Assembly (NCBI GenBank): GCA_963789885.1
Contig: CAWBNB010000034.1
Coordinates: 1 to 50,757, forward strand
Source of the DNA: DATEDA01 sp963789885
GTDB taxonomy: Bacteria > Pseudomonadota > Gammaproteobacteria > Burkholderiales > SG8-39
Direction of reading: 5' to 3'
DNA length: 50,757 nucleotides
The position numbers and the translations under genes were made by a program. Below, piece after piece: positions 29,127 to 38,480 of this stretch. Within the stretch, counting starts at the first letter, position 1, and every line of letters begins with the position of its first letter. Under the pieces are notes generated by a model. That model made no database searches. It saw only the letters and a program-made list of their open reading frames with translations, and was not told where the DNA came from.

Positions 29127-31149
29127 CGATTCCCGCGCCGCGCCCCGTCGCAGCGCCGGTGGCCCCCGGCGGACCGATCCACAGCCGACCGCCGCGCGCG
29201 CTCCGGCGCAAGTGCGCGTGCGGCGGCAGCGTTGCCGCGCCCGGCGGGGAATGCGAAGCGTGCCGTGGCGAGCGTGCAGGCGTGCAGTCGAAGCTGCAAC
29301 TCGGCCCGCCCGACGACGCGTACGAGCGGGAAGCCGATCGCGCCGCGGAAGCGGTCATGCGCGACGCGCCCGCTCCGAGCGTGCAGCCATCGCCGGTCAG
29401 CGTGCAGCGACTGCCGTCGGAAGCGGCGCCGGACCGCGTCGCGCGCGTGGTCGCCTCGCCCGGGCATCCGCTCGAGCCCGCATCGCGCGCAGCGATGGAG
29501 AGCCCGCTTCGGTCACCGGTTCGATCACGTCCGCATTCACGCCGATGGCGAGGCCGCCGCATCGGCCCGCGAGATCGGCGCCCGGGCCTACACGCTCGGC
29601 GCGCACGTCGCCTTCGCGGCACGGCGAGTACCGCCCCGCGACACCCGCAGGGCAGCGCCTCCTCGCGCACGAGCTGGCCCACGTCGCGCAATTCGGGCCG
29701 GAGCGCGCGCAGTCCAGCGCCCGCGTCGTTCGGCGCGCGCCAGCCCCGTCGGTGCCGGGCGGTGCGCCGGGGCTGCCCGGCGGCATCCCCGGTGGCGTTC
29801 CGAACGTTCCGAACATCCCGAGCAGCGTCCGCGCCAGCCGCCGCGCACCTCCGGGTCCGGGCCCCGCGCCAGCGAGCGCCGTCTGTCCCGCCTGCGCCTG
29901 CGCATCCGACCACGTCACGCGCATCGACGCTGCGCGCCGCAAGGCCGAGAAGGTGCTGGGGGCCGCAGCGACCCAGCTGCAGAGTCCGACGCGCGCCGTG
30001 GACCGGTTGTTCGAGGGCGCCTTCGGCGCGGGAAGCGCTACGGCGGCGAACGTGGCCAAGGCGGCCGACCTCTATAGCGGCGCAGCCGCTTTTCTCGGCC
30101 AGAGCAAGCTTTCCGATCCGCCCGGGTCAGGCAACGTCCACTGCGACCCGACCAACTCCACCGACATGTGCCAAGCCGGCAATACCGCTTACTACACGCA
30201 GGGCAACGTCGTCGTCTGCAGCCAGAACCCGTCGCCCGCGCAAATGCTGAACCCGCCGACGGTGCCGACTCAGTACAAGGTCGAGGGCAAGGCCGGCAGC
30301 GCGTACGACGAGGTGCGGCAAGTTCCGGACCCCGGCGCCACCGCGCTCGCGCAGCAGCGCTCGGACACCGCCTTCGAGACCCGCCTCACCGCCGTCATGG
30401 CCCACGAGGCGATCCATCACGTCGTCCAGCCGGGTGTCGTCGACGTCTACACGAACGAGCGGCTGTTCCGCTTCCTCGGCGGCCAGGGGAAGAAGCTCGG
30501 CGTCGATCTTTCGCCCCTGGCGCTGCAGAACCCCGACAGCCTGGTCCTCTTCGCGTTCCGCGGCTTCACGCTCGACGCAGGCTCCGACGCTTTGCCGGAG
30601 GCGGAGGCGGCCATGGCGACGTCCGAACAGCTCTCCGGAAAGCTCAGCGTCCGGCCGGTCCTCGGACGCCCGCGCGCGGAACTCGCGGTGGCGCTGGCCG
30701 AGGAGGCGATCGGACAGGCAAACGAGGCCCTCGCCGTACTGCTCACGGAAGTGAAGTCCGTGCAGGGCGGCCCGAGCGCGTGGACCAGCTTTCCCGCCCC
30801 GTCGCAGCAGCTCGTACAGGCGCTCGTGGGCCCCGGCAAGGAAACCGCGTTCGGGCAGCCGGATGCAGCCGCGCTCGCGCGGCTGCAGACGCTCTCGACC
30901 GCGTTCGAGCGGCTCAGCACGGCGGTGCACGACAAGAAGCTCGTCGTCGGGCGGCGCTTTCTCGTCGACAAGCCTGCGACGCGCATCGAGATTGCCGTCC
31001 CCGACTGGAGGGCATTCCGGAAGATGGCACCCGGCGACCAGCTATCGGTCGTGCTCCGCACATTGCTGAACGAAGAGCCAGACATCGCGCATCTCGACTC
31101 TTTCGTCCTCGATCTCGCAAGACAGCGCGGCGGGATGGCCAACCTGTGA
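29117..31149 (+). CDS. DUF4157 protein with an M35-like aspzincin domain (frameshifted)
   Basis: Start ATG 29117 overlaps the end of the previous gene. After removing two extra bases near 29508 and 29623 the product is 676 residues. It has an N-terminal Cys knuckle (RRKCACGG to ECEACRGE), a DUF4157 domain (FDHVRIHADGEAAASAREIG, LLAHELAHVAQ with HELAH at 184-188), a Pro/Gly-rich linker and a C-terminal region with M35/LysMEP-type features. These are CQAGNTAYYTQGNVVVCSQ, HEAIH (429-433), GVVDVYTNE (439-447) and NPDSLVLFA (D473). In M35 enzymes the Asp of the NADSY-type motif is the third zinc ligand. A cargo metalloendopeptidase is the likely function. Confidence 0.78.
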
Positions 31150-32538
31150 GCCACCGTCGCTCCCCACTTCTTCCCAGCCCCCTCCAGGCGCGTGCCGATG
31201 GGACGGGTTCATCGCGCAAGGCCGCGTCCCCCCGCCCCGCGCTGGAGGGCCCCGGCGTGCCGCTTCCGGCCGGAGTGCGGACGGCGATGGAAAAGCCGTT
31301 GGGTCACGACTTCGCGAGCGTCCGCGTCCATGCCGACGCGCGCGCCGCACAGGCGGCGAGCAGCCTGAATGCGCGCGCCCTCACCGTCGGCGACGACATC
31401 GCCTTCGCCGCCGGGCAGTACGCGCCCCACTCCGCCGCCGGCCGCGAACTGATCGCGCACGAGCTGGCGCACGTCGCGCAACAGGCGCGGGGCGGCGTGA
31501 GCCCCGATGCCGAGGCGCGCGCGGACCGGGCTGCAGGTCAGGCGCTGCGCGGCAGCTCGGTCGATGCACCGTCGCTCGGCGGCGCGCCGATCGGCGTCGC
31601 AGACCAAACCGGACGAACCCGGAGCGGCGGCGCCGACGGAGGAACCGGACATCATCACCGGCGCCGACGTCCGCGCGCCGGCCGCCGCGGCGCCGACCGC
31701 GACCGTGCTCGACGGCTTCGTCCGCGACAAGGCGAAGCTGACGAAGAAGCACCGCGACGCGATCGAGCAGGTCGCGTTCTCGATCTGGCTGCACCTCTCC
31801 CTCTACGCCGACGCGAAGGCGACGATCGCGATCTCCGGGCACACCGACACGACCGGCGGCGAGAAGCACAACAGCGGACTCGGCGCCGCGCGCGCCGAGA
31901 ACGCGAAGGCCGCGCTCGAGGCGGCGCTGCAGAAGCAGCAGATCGACCCCGCCAAGCTCGGTCCGGTGACCGCGACCTCCCTCGGCGAGACGAGGCTCCG
32001 CGTGCCGACCGGCGACGAGGTCGACGAGCCGCGCAACCGGCGCGTGGAGATCGAGGTGACGATCGAGGTGAAGGCGCCGCCGGCGCCGAAGCCCGCGCCG
32101 AGCACGAAGCCGCTTCCGGGCATGCCCGGGGGACCGAAGATCTGGGAGGTGCCCGGCATCATGGAGGAGCTCGATCCGCCGCGCCCGCCGATGGGCCCGC
32201 GCGCGCCGAAGAGCAAGGGCGAGTGGCTCGAGGAAGCGCTCAAGCGCGACCCGCTCCTGAAGAAGCTGCCGAAGTGGGCGCGCGACAAGGCGATCGGCGC
32301 GCTGAAGGACGCCGACGAGAAAGCGGCCGACGCGATCATCGACGCCATCCCGTTCGGCGACGACGAGTACAAGCAGGCCGCCAAGGCGGCGATGAAGGCG
32401 CTGCTCCAGACGCTCAAGGGCCGCAAGTTCAAGCCGCCGCCGGTCCGTCCGGGCAACCTGCCCGAGGACGCGCCGCCGCCGAGCTTCCCGAAGGCGCCCG
32501 GCGAGATGATCTTCAAGCTGCCCGCGATCAGGTTCTGA
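31146..32538 (+). CDS. DUF4157 - OmpA-like domain fusion (frameshifted)
   Basis: GTG 31146 overlaps the previous stop. With one extra base removed near 31610 the product is 463 residues. The first ~150 residues hold a DUF4157 domain (FASVRVHADARAAQAASSL, ELIAHELAHVAQQ). Next is an OmpA-like domain: ATIAISGHTDTTGGEKHNS, LGAARAENAKAALEAAL, SLGETRLRVPTGDEVDEPRNRRVEI, the motif set of peptidoglycan-binding OmpA/MotB domains. The last ~150 residues are Lys/Pro-rich with two helical segments. The OmpA-like part could tether the particle or the cargo to peptidoglycan. This combination is unusual; see findings. Confidence 0.82.
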
Positions 32539-32542
32539 CGCC

Positions 32543-33203
32543 ATGGCCGGCTTCCCGAACTCCCCGCGCGTGCTGAAGGGCGGCATCGTGCTCATCGACC
32601 CCGAGTCGTCGAAGGTGCTGCGCATCATCTCGCTGCAGTACAACTCCGATTCGCTGCAGCGCGGCCTGCAGATCCAGGCCGCCGGCGGCGAGGGCGGGCA
32701 GCGCTCGGAGCCGCTGCGCTTCAAGGGCGCCGCCGTGGAGACGATCAAGCTCGAGGCGGAGATCGACGCCGCGGACCAGCTCGAGTTCCCCGACCAGAAC
32801 CGCGCGGTCGTCGAGAACGGCATCCAGCCGCAGCTCGCGGTGCTCGAGGCGCTCGCGCACCCGACCAGCGCGCAGCTCGCCGAGCTCGATCGCCAGGCGA
32901 GCTCGGGGACGCTCGAGATCGCGCCGATGGAAGCGCCGCTCGCGCTCTTCGTCTGGAGCAAGAGCCGCATCGTGCCGGTGCGGGTCACCGAGTTCAGCAT
33001 CACCGAGGAGGCGTTCGATCCCGCGCTGAACCCGATCCGCGCCAAGGTGAGCCTCGGGCTGCGCGTGCTCTCCGTCGACGACCTCGGCTTCGCGCACAAG
33101 GGCGGGAGCCTGTTCATGGCGCTACCTGCAAACGAAGGAGCGGCTCGCGGCGAAGGCCCAGGCCGGCAGCTTCGCGACGCTCGGCATCGGAGGGATCGAC
33201 TGA
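32543..33203 (+). CDS. CIS tube-type baseplate protein (Afp7/Pvc7 N-domain, frameshifted)
   Basis: A 219-residue product after removing one base near 33122 (LFMA, then YLQTKERLAAKAQAGSFATL). The sequence GGIVLIDPESSKVLRIISLQYNSDSLQRGL, then FKGAAVETIKLEAEIDAADQLE and VRVTEFSITEEAFDP, is the CIS_tube-type domain of the gp53/Afp7 baseplate component that bridges tube and hub. In Afp/PVC it is fused to a LysM domain; here the LysM part is the next gene. The stop shares one base with the next ATG (TGATG). Confidence 0.87.
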
Positions 33204-33565
33204 TGGACCCCGTCCAGGCCTTCCTGCAGGCGAACGCGCTCCAGACGCCGCTCTTCCCGCCGGCGAGCCGCTATCACGGGCTCCCGGCCGCGACTTTCAC
33301 GCTGCCTGACGGGACGATGATCGCCTATGTGCGGCGGCGCTTCGTGCCGCCGCCGGAGCGCTTCACGCTCCTTCTCGAGCACCGCGTCGTGGCGCTCGAC
33401 CGCCTCGACAACCTCGCGGCCCGGTATCTCGGCGATCCGCAGCAGTACTGGCGCATCTGCGACGCGAACCGCGCGGTGCGTCCCGACGAGCTGATCGAGA
33501 CGCTCGGGCGCGCGCTGCGCATCACCCTCCCCGAAGGCGTCCCGGGAGCGACGGATGCTGGCTAA
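33203..33565 (+). CDS. LysM-domain baseplate protein
   Basis: A 120-residue protein. The C-terminal half (VALDRLDNLAARYLGDPQQYWRICDANRAV then LGRALRITLPEG) is a LysM-like fold as in the C-terminal part of Afp7/Pvc7 and T4 gp53. In the baseplate it binds hub and wedge proteins rather than peptidoglycan. It starts on the last base of the previous stop and overlaps the hub gene by 11 bases. Confidence 0.83.
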   Translation: MDPVQAFLQANALQTPLFPPASRYHGLPAATFTLPDGTMIAYVRRRFVPPPERFTLLLEHRVVALDRLDNLAARYLGDPQQYWRICDANRAVRPDELIETLGRALRITLPEGVPGATDAG

Positions 33566-34697
33566 GGGAATCCAGTTGACGCTGCTCATGGGCCCGATCG
33601 TCGCGGTCCCGGCGCCGCGCGTCGTGATGGAGGCGCTCGACAGCGTGACCGTGACTACCGCGGCGGGCTCCCCGAGCGGCTTCCAGCTGAGCTTCCAGTT
33701 CTCGTCGAAATCGGAGCTCAACACCATCTTCATCATCGCCGCCGGCCAGAGCACCTCCGTCGGCACGCCGCCGCTGCGCGTGATGCTCGTCGTCACGCTG
33801 AACGGCACGCCGCAGCCGCTCTTCGACGGCGTCATGACCAACGTCGAGGTCCAGGCCGGCAGCGGCGGCTCGCCGGGAACGGTCACGGTGACCGGCGAGG
33901 ACCTGACGAAGGTGATGGACATGCTGGACTGGAGCGGCCTGCCGTTTCCGGCCATGCCGATCGAGGCGCGCGTGGCGCTGATCTGCGCCAAGTACGCGAT
34001 GTTCGGCCTCATTCCGCTCCCGGTGCCGGTGCTGTTCCCCGACGTGCCGATCCCGATCGACCGCATCCCGGCGCAGCAGGGCACCGATCTCGAGTACATC
34101 CGGCAGCTCGCCGACGAGGTGGGCTACGTCTTCTACGTGGAGCCCGGACCCGCGGCGGGGACCAACATCGCGTACTTCGGCCCGGAGATCAAGATCGGCG
34201 TGCCGCAGCCCGCCCTCAACGTCGACATGGACGCGCTCACCAACGTCGAGTCGCTCAGCTTCAGCTTCGATCCGACCAAGGGCGTGCTGCCGGTGGTGTT
34301 CATCCAGAACGCGCTGACGCGCGCGCCGATCCCGATCCCGATCCCGAACCTGAATCCGCTGCAGCCGCCGCTCGGGGTGCTGCCGACGCCGATCGCGAAC
34401 ATCACGGTGCTGAAGGACACCGCGAAGCTCAACCCGATGCAGGCGATCTCGCGCGGCCTCGCCGAGGCCAAGCGCTCCCAGGACTCGGTGAGCGCGAGCG
34501 GCAGCCTCGACGTGCTGCGCTACGGGCGGGTGCTCAAGGCGCGGCAGCTCGTCGGCGTGCGCGGCGCGGGGCTCGCCTACGACGGGCTGTACTACGTGCA
34601 GAGCGTGACGAGCACGCTCAGGCGCGGCGAGTTCAAGCAGAGCTTCACGCTGACCCGCAACGGCCTCATCTCGATCACGCCCAGGGTCCCGGTATGA
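33555..34697 (+). CDS. Baseplate hub protein (phage late control D / gp27-like, Afp8 N-part)
   Basis: A 380-residue protein of the gpD/gp27 family that forms the trimeric hub at the tube tip. Typical features are a beta-barrel N-terminus (FQLSFQFSSKSELNTIF), GTVTVTGEDLTKVMDM, the DLEYIRQLADEVGYVFYVEPG segment and a C-terminal barrel GRVLKARQLVGVRGAGLAYDGLYYVQSVTS. The internal stretch is rich in Pro and Ile repeats (PIPIPIPN). It is intact and is followed, with a 4-base overlap, by the spike gene. Confidence 0.9.
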   Translation: MLAKGIQLTLLMGPIVAVPAPRVVMEALDSVTVTTAAGSPSGFQLSFQFSSKSELNTIFIIAAGQSTSVGTPPLRVMLVVTLNGTPQPLFDGVMTNVEVQAGSGGSPGTVTVTGEDLTKVMDMLDWSGLPFPAMPIEARVALICAKYAMFGLIPLPVPVLFPDVPIPIDRIPAQQGTDLEYIRQLADEVGYVFYVEPGPAAGTNIAYFGPEIKIGVPQPALNVDMDALTNVESLSFSFDPTKGVLPVVFIQNALTRAPIPIPIPNLNPLQPPLGVLPTPIANITVLKDTAKLNPMQAISRGLAEAKRSQDSVSASGSLDVLRYGRVLKARQLVGVRGAGLAYDGLYYVQSVTSTLRRGEFKQSFTLTRNGLISITPRVPV

Positions 34698-35203
34698 GCG
34701 AGAAGTTCCTCGGCAAGTACCGCGGCATGGTGCTCAACAACATCGACCCGCTCCAGCAGGGCCGCCTGCAGGTGCAGGTGCCGGACGTCGCCGGCCTGAT
34801 CCCCGCGACCTGGGCGATGCCGTGCGTGCCGGTCGCCGGCATCCAGAACGGCATGTTCGCCCTGCCGATGATCGGCTCCGGCGTCTGGATCGAGTTCGAG
34901 CAGGGCAACCCGGAGTTCCCGGTCTGGGTCGGCTGCTTCTGGGGCAGCGCGGCCGAAGTGCCCGCGCTCGCGCGCGCCACGCCGCCCGGCATGCAGGCGA
35001 TCACCCTCCAGACGACCCTGCAGAACGGCCTCACGGTTTCGGACCTGCCCGGCCCGACCGGCGGGATCATGCTCAAGAGCGCACTCGGCGCAACGCTGAT
35101 CGTCAACGACACCGGCATCTACATCCAGAACGGCAAGGGCGCGATGATCACGCTGATCGGCCCGACGATCACGATCAACAACGGCGCGTTGACGGTGATC
35201 TAG
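34694..35203 (+). CDS. Spike/baseplate assembly protein V (gp5-like OB-fold)
   Basis: A 169-residue protein. The N-terminal OB fold reads GKYRGMVLNNIDPLQQGRLQVQVPDV, with MPLMIGSGVWIEF-type and PVWVGCFWG segments as in gpV/VgrG and Afp8 C-part proteins. The C-terminal beta-strand repeats (GATLIVNDTGIYIQNGKGAMITLIGPTI) form the needle-like beta-helix of the spike. Hub and spike are separate genes here, whereas VgrG-type proteins fuse them. It precedes the PAAR-like tip by zero bases. Confidence 0.9.
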   Translation: MSEKFLGKYRGMVLNNIDPLQQGRLQVQVPDVAGLIPATWAMPCVPVAGIQNGMFALPMIGSGVWIEFEQGNPEFPVWVGCFWGSAAEVPALARATPPGMQAITLQTTLQNGLTVSDLPGPTGGIMLKSALGATLIVNDTGIYIQNGKGAMITLIGPTITINNGALTVI

Positions 35204-35524
35204 GTGCCCGGGCCCCTCCTCCACCTCGGCGCGACCGTGCTCTGCGCGCACGGCGGCACCGCGATGCCGACCGCGCCGAACCCGCGCGTGCTGGTGAGCG
35301 GCCAGCCGACCGTCGTGATGACCGCGCCTTACGCCGTGGCCGGCTGTCCGTTCAACGTGGGCGGCTCGCCGGTGCCCTGCGTCACCGGCCAGTGGGTGGT
35401 CGCCGCGATGCGCGTCCAGTCGAACGGGCAGCCGCTCGTGCTGATGGACAGCCAGGCGATCTGCGCGCCGAACGGCACGCCGCTCGTGCCCGTCGCGGCG
35501 CAGACGCGGGTGATCGGGAGCTGA
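35204..35524 (+). CDS. PAAR-like spike tip protein
   Basis: A 106-residue protein starting at GTG directly after the spike stop. Glycine- and proline-rich beta turns with spaced Cys and His (VLCAHGGTAMPTAPNPRVL, VAGCPFNVGG, VPCVTGQWV, QAICAPNGTPL) match PAAR-like/DUF4280-type tip proteins, which sharpen the spike and bind metal. It is the Afp10-equivalent. It lies between spike and gp25 as in other clusters. Confidence 0.83.
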   Translation: MPGPLLHLGATVLCAHGGTAMPTAPNPRVLVSGQPTVVMTAPYAVAGCPFNVGGSPVPCVTGQWVVAAMRVQSNGQPLVLMDSQAICAPNGTPLVPVAAQTRVIGS

Positions 35525-35526
35525 GC

Positions 35527-35892
35527 ATGAACCTGCGCTTCCCCTACCAGTTCGACGGCCGCGGCCGCACGGCGGAAGCGGACGAGGCGGCCTACATCCG
35601 CGGCCTCGTCGAGCAGGTGCTGTTCACCGCCCCGGGCGAGCGCGTCATGCGGCCGGAGTTCGGCAGCGGGCTGATGCAGCTCGTCTTCGCGCCGAACAGC
35701 CCGGAGCTCGCCGCGACGACGCAGTTCCTCGTCCAGGGCGCGCTCCAGCAGTGGCTCGGCAACCTCATCGCGCTCGAGGCCGTGGAGGTCGAGGCGATCG
35801 ACTCGACGCTCCGCGTGACGGTCCGCTACGCGATCCGGCGCACGCAGGCGCAGCAGGTGGCCACGTTCGAGCGCAGCGGAGCCGGCCCGTGA
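35527..35892 (+). CDS. Baseplate wedge protein gp25-like (Afp9/Pvc9)
   Basis: A 121-residue protein with the gp25/GPW signature: VEQVLFTAPGERVMRPEFGSGL, the beta strand and loop of the EPR-like motif, then VQGALQQWLGNLIALEAVEV. It joins the sheath to the baseplate wedge and starts sheath polymerisation. Its TGA overlaps the GTG of the next gene. The ATG at 35527 lies 3 bases after the preceding stop. Confidence 0.92.
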   Translation: MNLRFPYQFDGRGRTAEADEAAYIRGLVEQVLFTAPGERVMRPEFGSGLMQLVFAPNSPELAATTQFLVQGALQQWLGNLIALEAVEVEAIDSTLRVTVRYAIRRTQAQQVATFERSGAGP

Positions 35893-38480
35893 TCTATCAC
35901 TGCTGCGACGAGCTCCGCCGGAACGCCGTCGACGCGCACGCGACGCTGAACGGCATCGACTACCTCGAGGTGCTCGACAACGACGCGCCCGCCGGCAGCC
36001 CGCGCCAGCGCACGCTGCTCGTCCGCCTGCTGAAGCCGGTGCCGGTCGCGTTCCCCGCCGAGGGGGTGCGCATCGAGGGCGGCGAGCGCGAGCGCGACAT
36101 CCGCGTCGAATGGGTCGCCGCGGCGTCCGCGCCGCCGCCGGAGGCCACCGCGGCCGAGCAGGCGCTGTTAGCGGCGCTGCCGGAACCCGACCACGTGCTC
36201 GCGGTGCGCGTCGACCGATACGGCGACTACTCCCCCTATCTCCTCCGGCTGGTGCGCTCGGCGATCGACCCGACGCCGCCACCGGGCTTCGACCCGCGCC
36301 TCGCCGAGATCGCGTTTTCGTTCAAGGTCGAATGCCCGAGCGACTTCGATTGCAAGCCGGTCGCGGTGTGCCCGGTCGCGCCGCCCGCCGCGCCGGTCAT
36401 CGACTACTTCGCCAAGGACTACGCCAGCTTCCGCCGCGTCATCCTGGATCGCCTCACCCAGCTCGTGCCGGGCTGGCAGGAGCGCAGCGCGGCGGACCTC
36501 GGCGTGACGCTGGCGGAGGTGCTCGCTTACGTCGGCGACCACCTCAGCTACCGGCAGGACGCGGTCGCCACCGAGGCCTACCTCGACACCGCCCGGCTGC
36601 GCACGTCGCTGCGGCGCCACGCCCTGCTGGTCGATTACCGGATGCACGACGGGTCCAACGCGCGCGTCTGGCTGCACGTCACGGCGGGCGCGCCGACGGT
36701 CTCGCTGCCGCGCGCCGGCACCCGCTTCTACTCCCGCCTCGCCGAGGTGCCCGACCGCGTCATTCCGGACTCGCTCGCGGACCGCGACGCGCTGCGCGCC
36801 GGCCCGGTCGTGTTCGAGCCGCTCCACGACTCGACGCTCCACTCCGCGCACAACGAGATCGCCCTTTACACCTGGGGCGACCGGCGCTGCTGCCTGCCCG
36901 CCGGCGCGGCGCGCGCGACGCTTGCCGGCCACCTCCCCGACCTCGCGGCGGGCGACGTCGTGCTGTTCGAGGAGGTGCGCGGGCCGCTGACCGGCGAGCC
37001 GGCCGACGCGGACCCGTCGCACCGGCACGTCGTGCGGCTCACCGACGTGCAGGCGTTCTCGCCCGACGATCCGACCGCGCCGCGTACCGACCCGCTGACC
37101 GACGACCCGATCACCGAGATCGCATGGGCGCCGGAGGACGCGCTGCCGTTCCCGCTGTGCGTGTCGTCCGTGACCGACGAGGCGCACGGCGAGGACTTCA
37201 TCGACGGGGTGAGCGTCGCCCGCGGCAACATGGTGCTGGCGGATCACGGCTACACGCTCCCCGACGACGAGGCGCTCGGCATCGTGCCGGCCCCGGCGCT
37301 GTTCCTCGCGCCGGACCGCGACGCGTCGTTCTGCGGCGCGCGCGATCCGATCGCGATCCCGCCGCGCTTCCGCCCGGCGCTCGCCTCCTCGCCGCTGACC
37401 TTCGCGGGCACCGTGACCCGGACGATCACCGCGGGCGGCGCCACCCTCACCGAGCGGGTGGCCTTCGACGAGCGCGCGCCGGCCACGGCGGCGATGCAGT
37501 GGCGCATCGAGGACGCGCTGCCCGCCATCGCGCTGCAGGGCACGCTCGGCGCCGCGACTCAGGACTGGGGCCCGCGGCGCGACCTGCTGGAGAGCGAAGC
37601 CGACGACCCGCACTTCGTGGTCGAGGTCGAGCACGACGGCGCGACGCGGCTCAGGTTCGGCGACGACAGCCGGGGCCGCCGGCCCGAGACCGGCACGGTC
37701 TTCACCGCGCGCTACCGCGTCGGCAACGGCCGCGCCGGCAACGTCGGCGCCGGCACCGTCGCGCACGTCGTCACGATCGAGCCCAACGCGCTCGGGGTGC
37801 GCAATCCGCTCGCGGCCCAGGGCGGCATGGACATGGAGGACGCAGCCGTCGTGCGACGGCGCGCGCCGGAGGCGTTCCGCCGACAGGAGCGCGCCGTCAC
37901 ACCGGCCGACTACGCGGCGGTCACCGAGCGCCTGCCCGGCGTACAGCGCGCGGCCGCGACCCTGCGCTGGACCGGCAGTTGGCACACCGTGTTCGTGACG
38001 GTCGACCGCGTGGGTGGCGTGCCCATGGACCCGGCGTTCGAGGACACGCTCACGCGTCACCTCGATCGCTACCGCATGGCCGGCCACGACACCGAGTTCA
38101 ACGACCCGATCCCGGTGTCGCTCGAGATCGAGCTCCTCGTCTGCGTCGCGGCGACGCATTTCCGCGCCGACGTGCGCGCCGGCCTGCTCGAGGTGCTCGG
38201 CAACCGCGTGCTGACCGACGGGCGGCGCGGCCTCTTCCACCCCGACAACCTGAGCTTCGGTCAGACGGTGTATCTCAGCCCGATCTACGCCGCCGCGCGG
38301 CAGGTCGCCGGCGTGGCTTCGGTGCAGGTGACGCTCTTCCAGCGCCAGGGCACGCCCGATCCGGGCCCGCTCGCCGATGGCTTCATGCAGCTCGGCCGGC
38401 TCGAGATCCCGCGACTCGACAACGATCCCAACTTCCCCGAGCACGGCGTGCTGCGCCTCGTGCTCTACGGAGGGAAATGA
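35889..38480 (+). CDS. Baseplate wedge protein, J-type (Afp11/Pvc11-like)
   Basis: An 863-residue intact protein starting at GTG. The central and C-terminal parts have the Baseplate_J pattern: VIDYFAKDYASFRRVILDRL, LGVTLAEVLAYVGDHLSYRQDAVATEAYLDTA, RLRFGDDSRGRRPETGTVFTARYRVGNGRAGNVGAG and RQERAVTPADYAAVTERLPGVQRAAATL. These are the two-wedge arms of contractile tail baseplates. The first ~150 residues are a variable extension with CC and CPVAP motifs. Both ends overlap neighbours. Confidence 0.9.
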   Translation: MIYHCCDELRRNAVDAHATLNGIDYLEVLDNDAPAGSPRQRTLLVRLLKPVPVAFPAEGVRIEGGERERDIRVEWVAAASAPPPEATAAEQALLAALPEPDHVLAVRVDRYGDYSPYLLRLVRSAIDPTPPPGFDPRLAEIAFSFKVECPSDFDCKPVAVCPVAPPAAPVIDYFAKDYASFRRVILDRLTQLVPGWQERSAADLGVTLAEVLAYVGDHLSYRQDAVATEAYLDTARLRTSLRRHALLVDYRMHDGSNARVWLHVTAGAPTVSLPRAGTRFYSRLAEVPDRVIPDSLADRDALRAGPVVFEPLHDSTLHSAHNEIALYTWGDRRCCLPAGAARATLAGHLPDLAAGDVVLFEEVRGPLTGEPADADPSHRHVVRLTDVQAFSPDDPTAPRTDPLTDDPITEIAWAPEDALPFPLCVSSVTDEAHGEDFIDGVSVARGNMVLADHGYTLPDDEALGIVPAPALFLAPDRDASFCGARDPIAIPPRFRPALASSPLTFAGTVTRTITAGGATLTERVAFDERAPATAAMQWRIEDALPAIALQGTLGAATQDWGPRRDLLESEADDPHFVVEVEHDGATRLRFGDDSRGRRPETGTVFTARYRVGNGRAGNVGAGTVAHVVTIEPNALGVRNPLAAQGGMDMEDAAVVRRRAPEAFRRQERAVTPADYAAVTERLPGVQRAAATLRWTGSWHTVFVTVDRVGGVPMDPAFEDTLTRHLDRYRMAGHDTEFNDPIPVSLEIELLVCVAATHFRADVRAGLLEVLGNRVLTDGRRGLFHPDNLSFGQTVYLSPIYAAARQVAGVASVQVTLFQRQGTPDPGPLADGFMQLGRLEIPRLDNDPNFPEHGVLRLVLYGGK

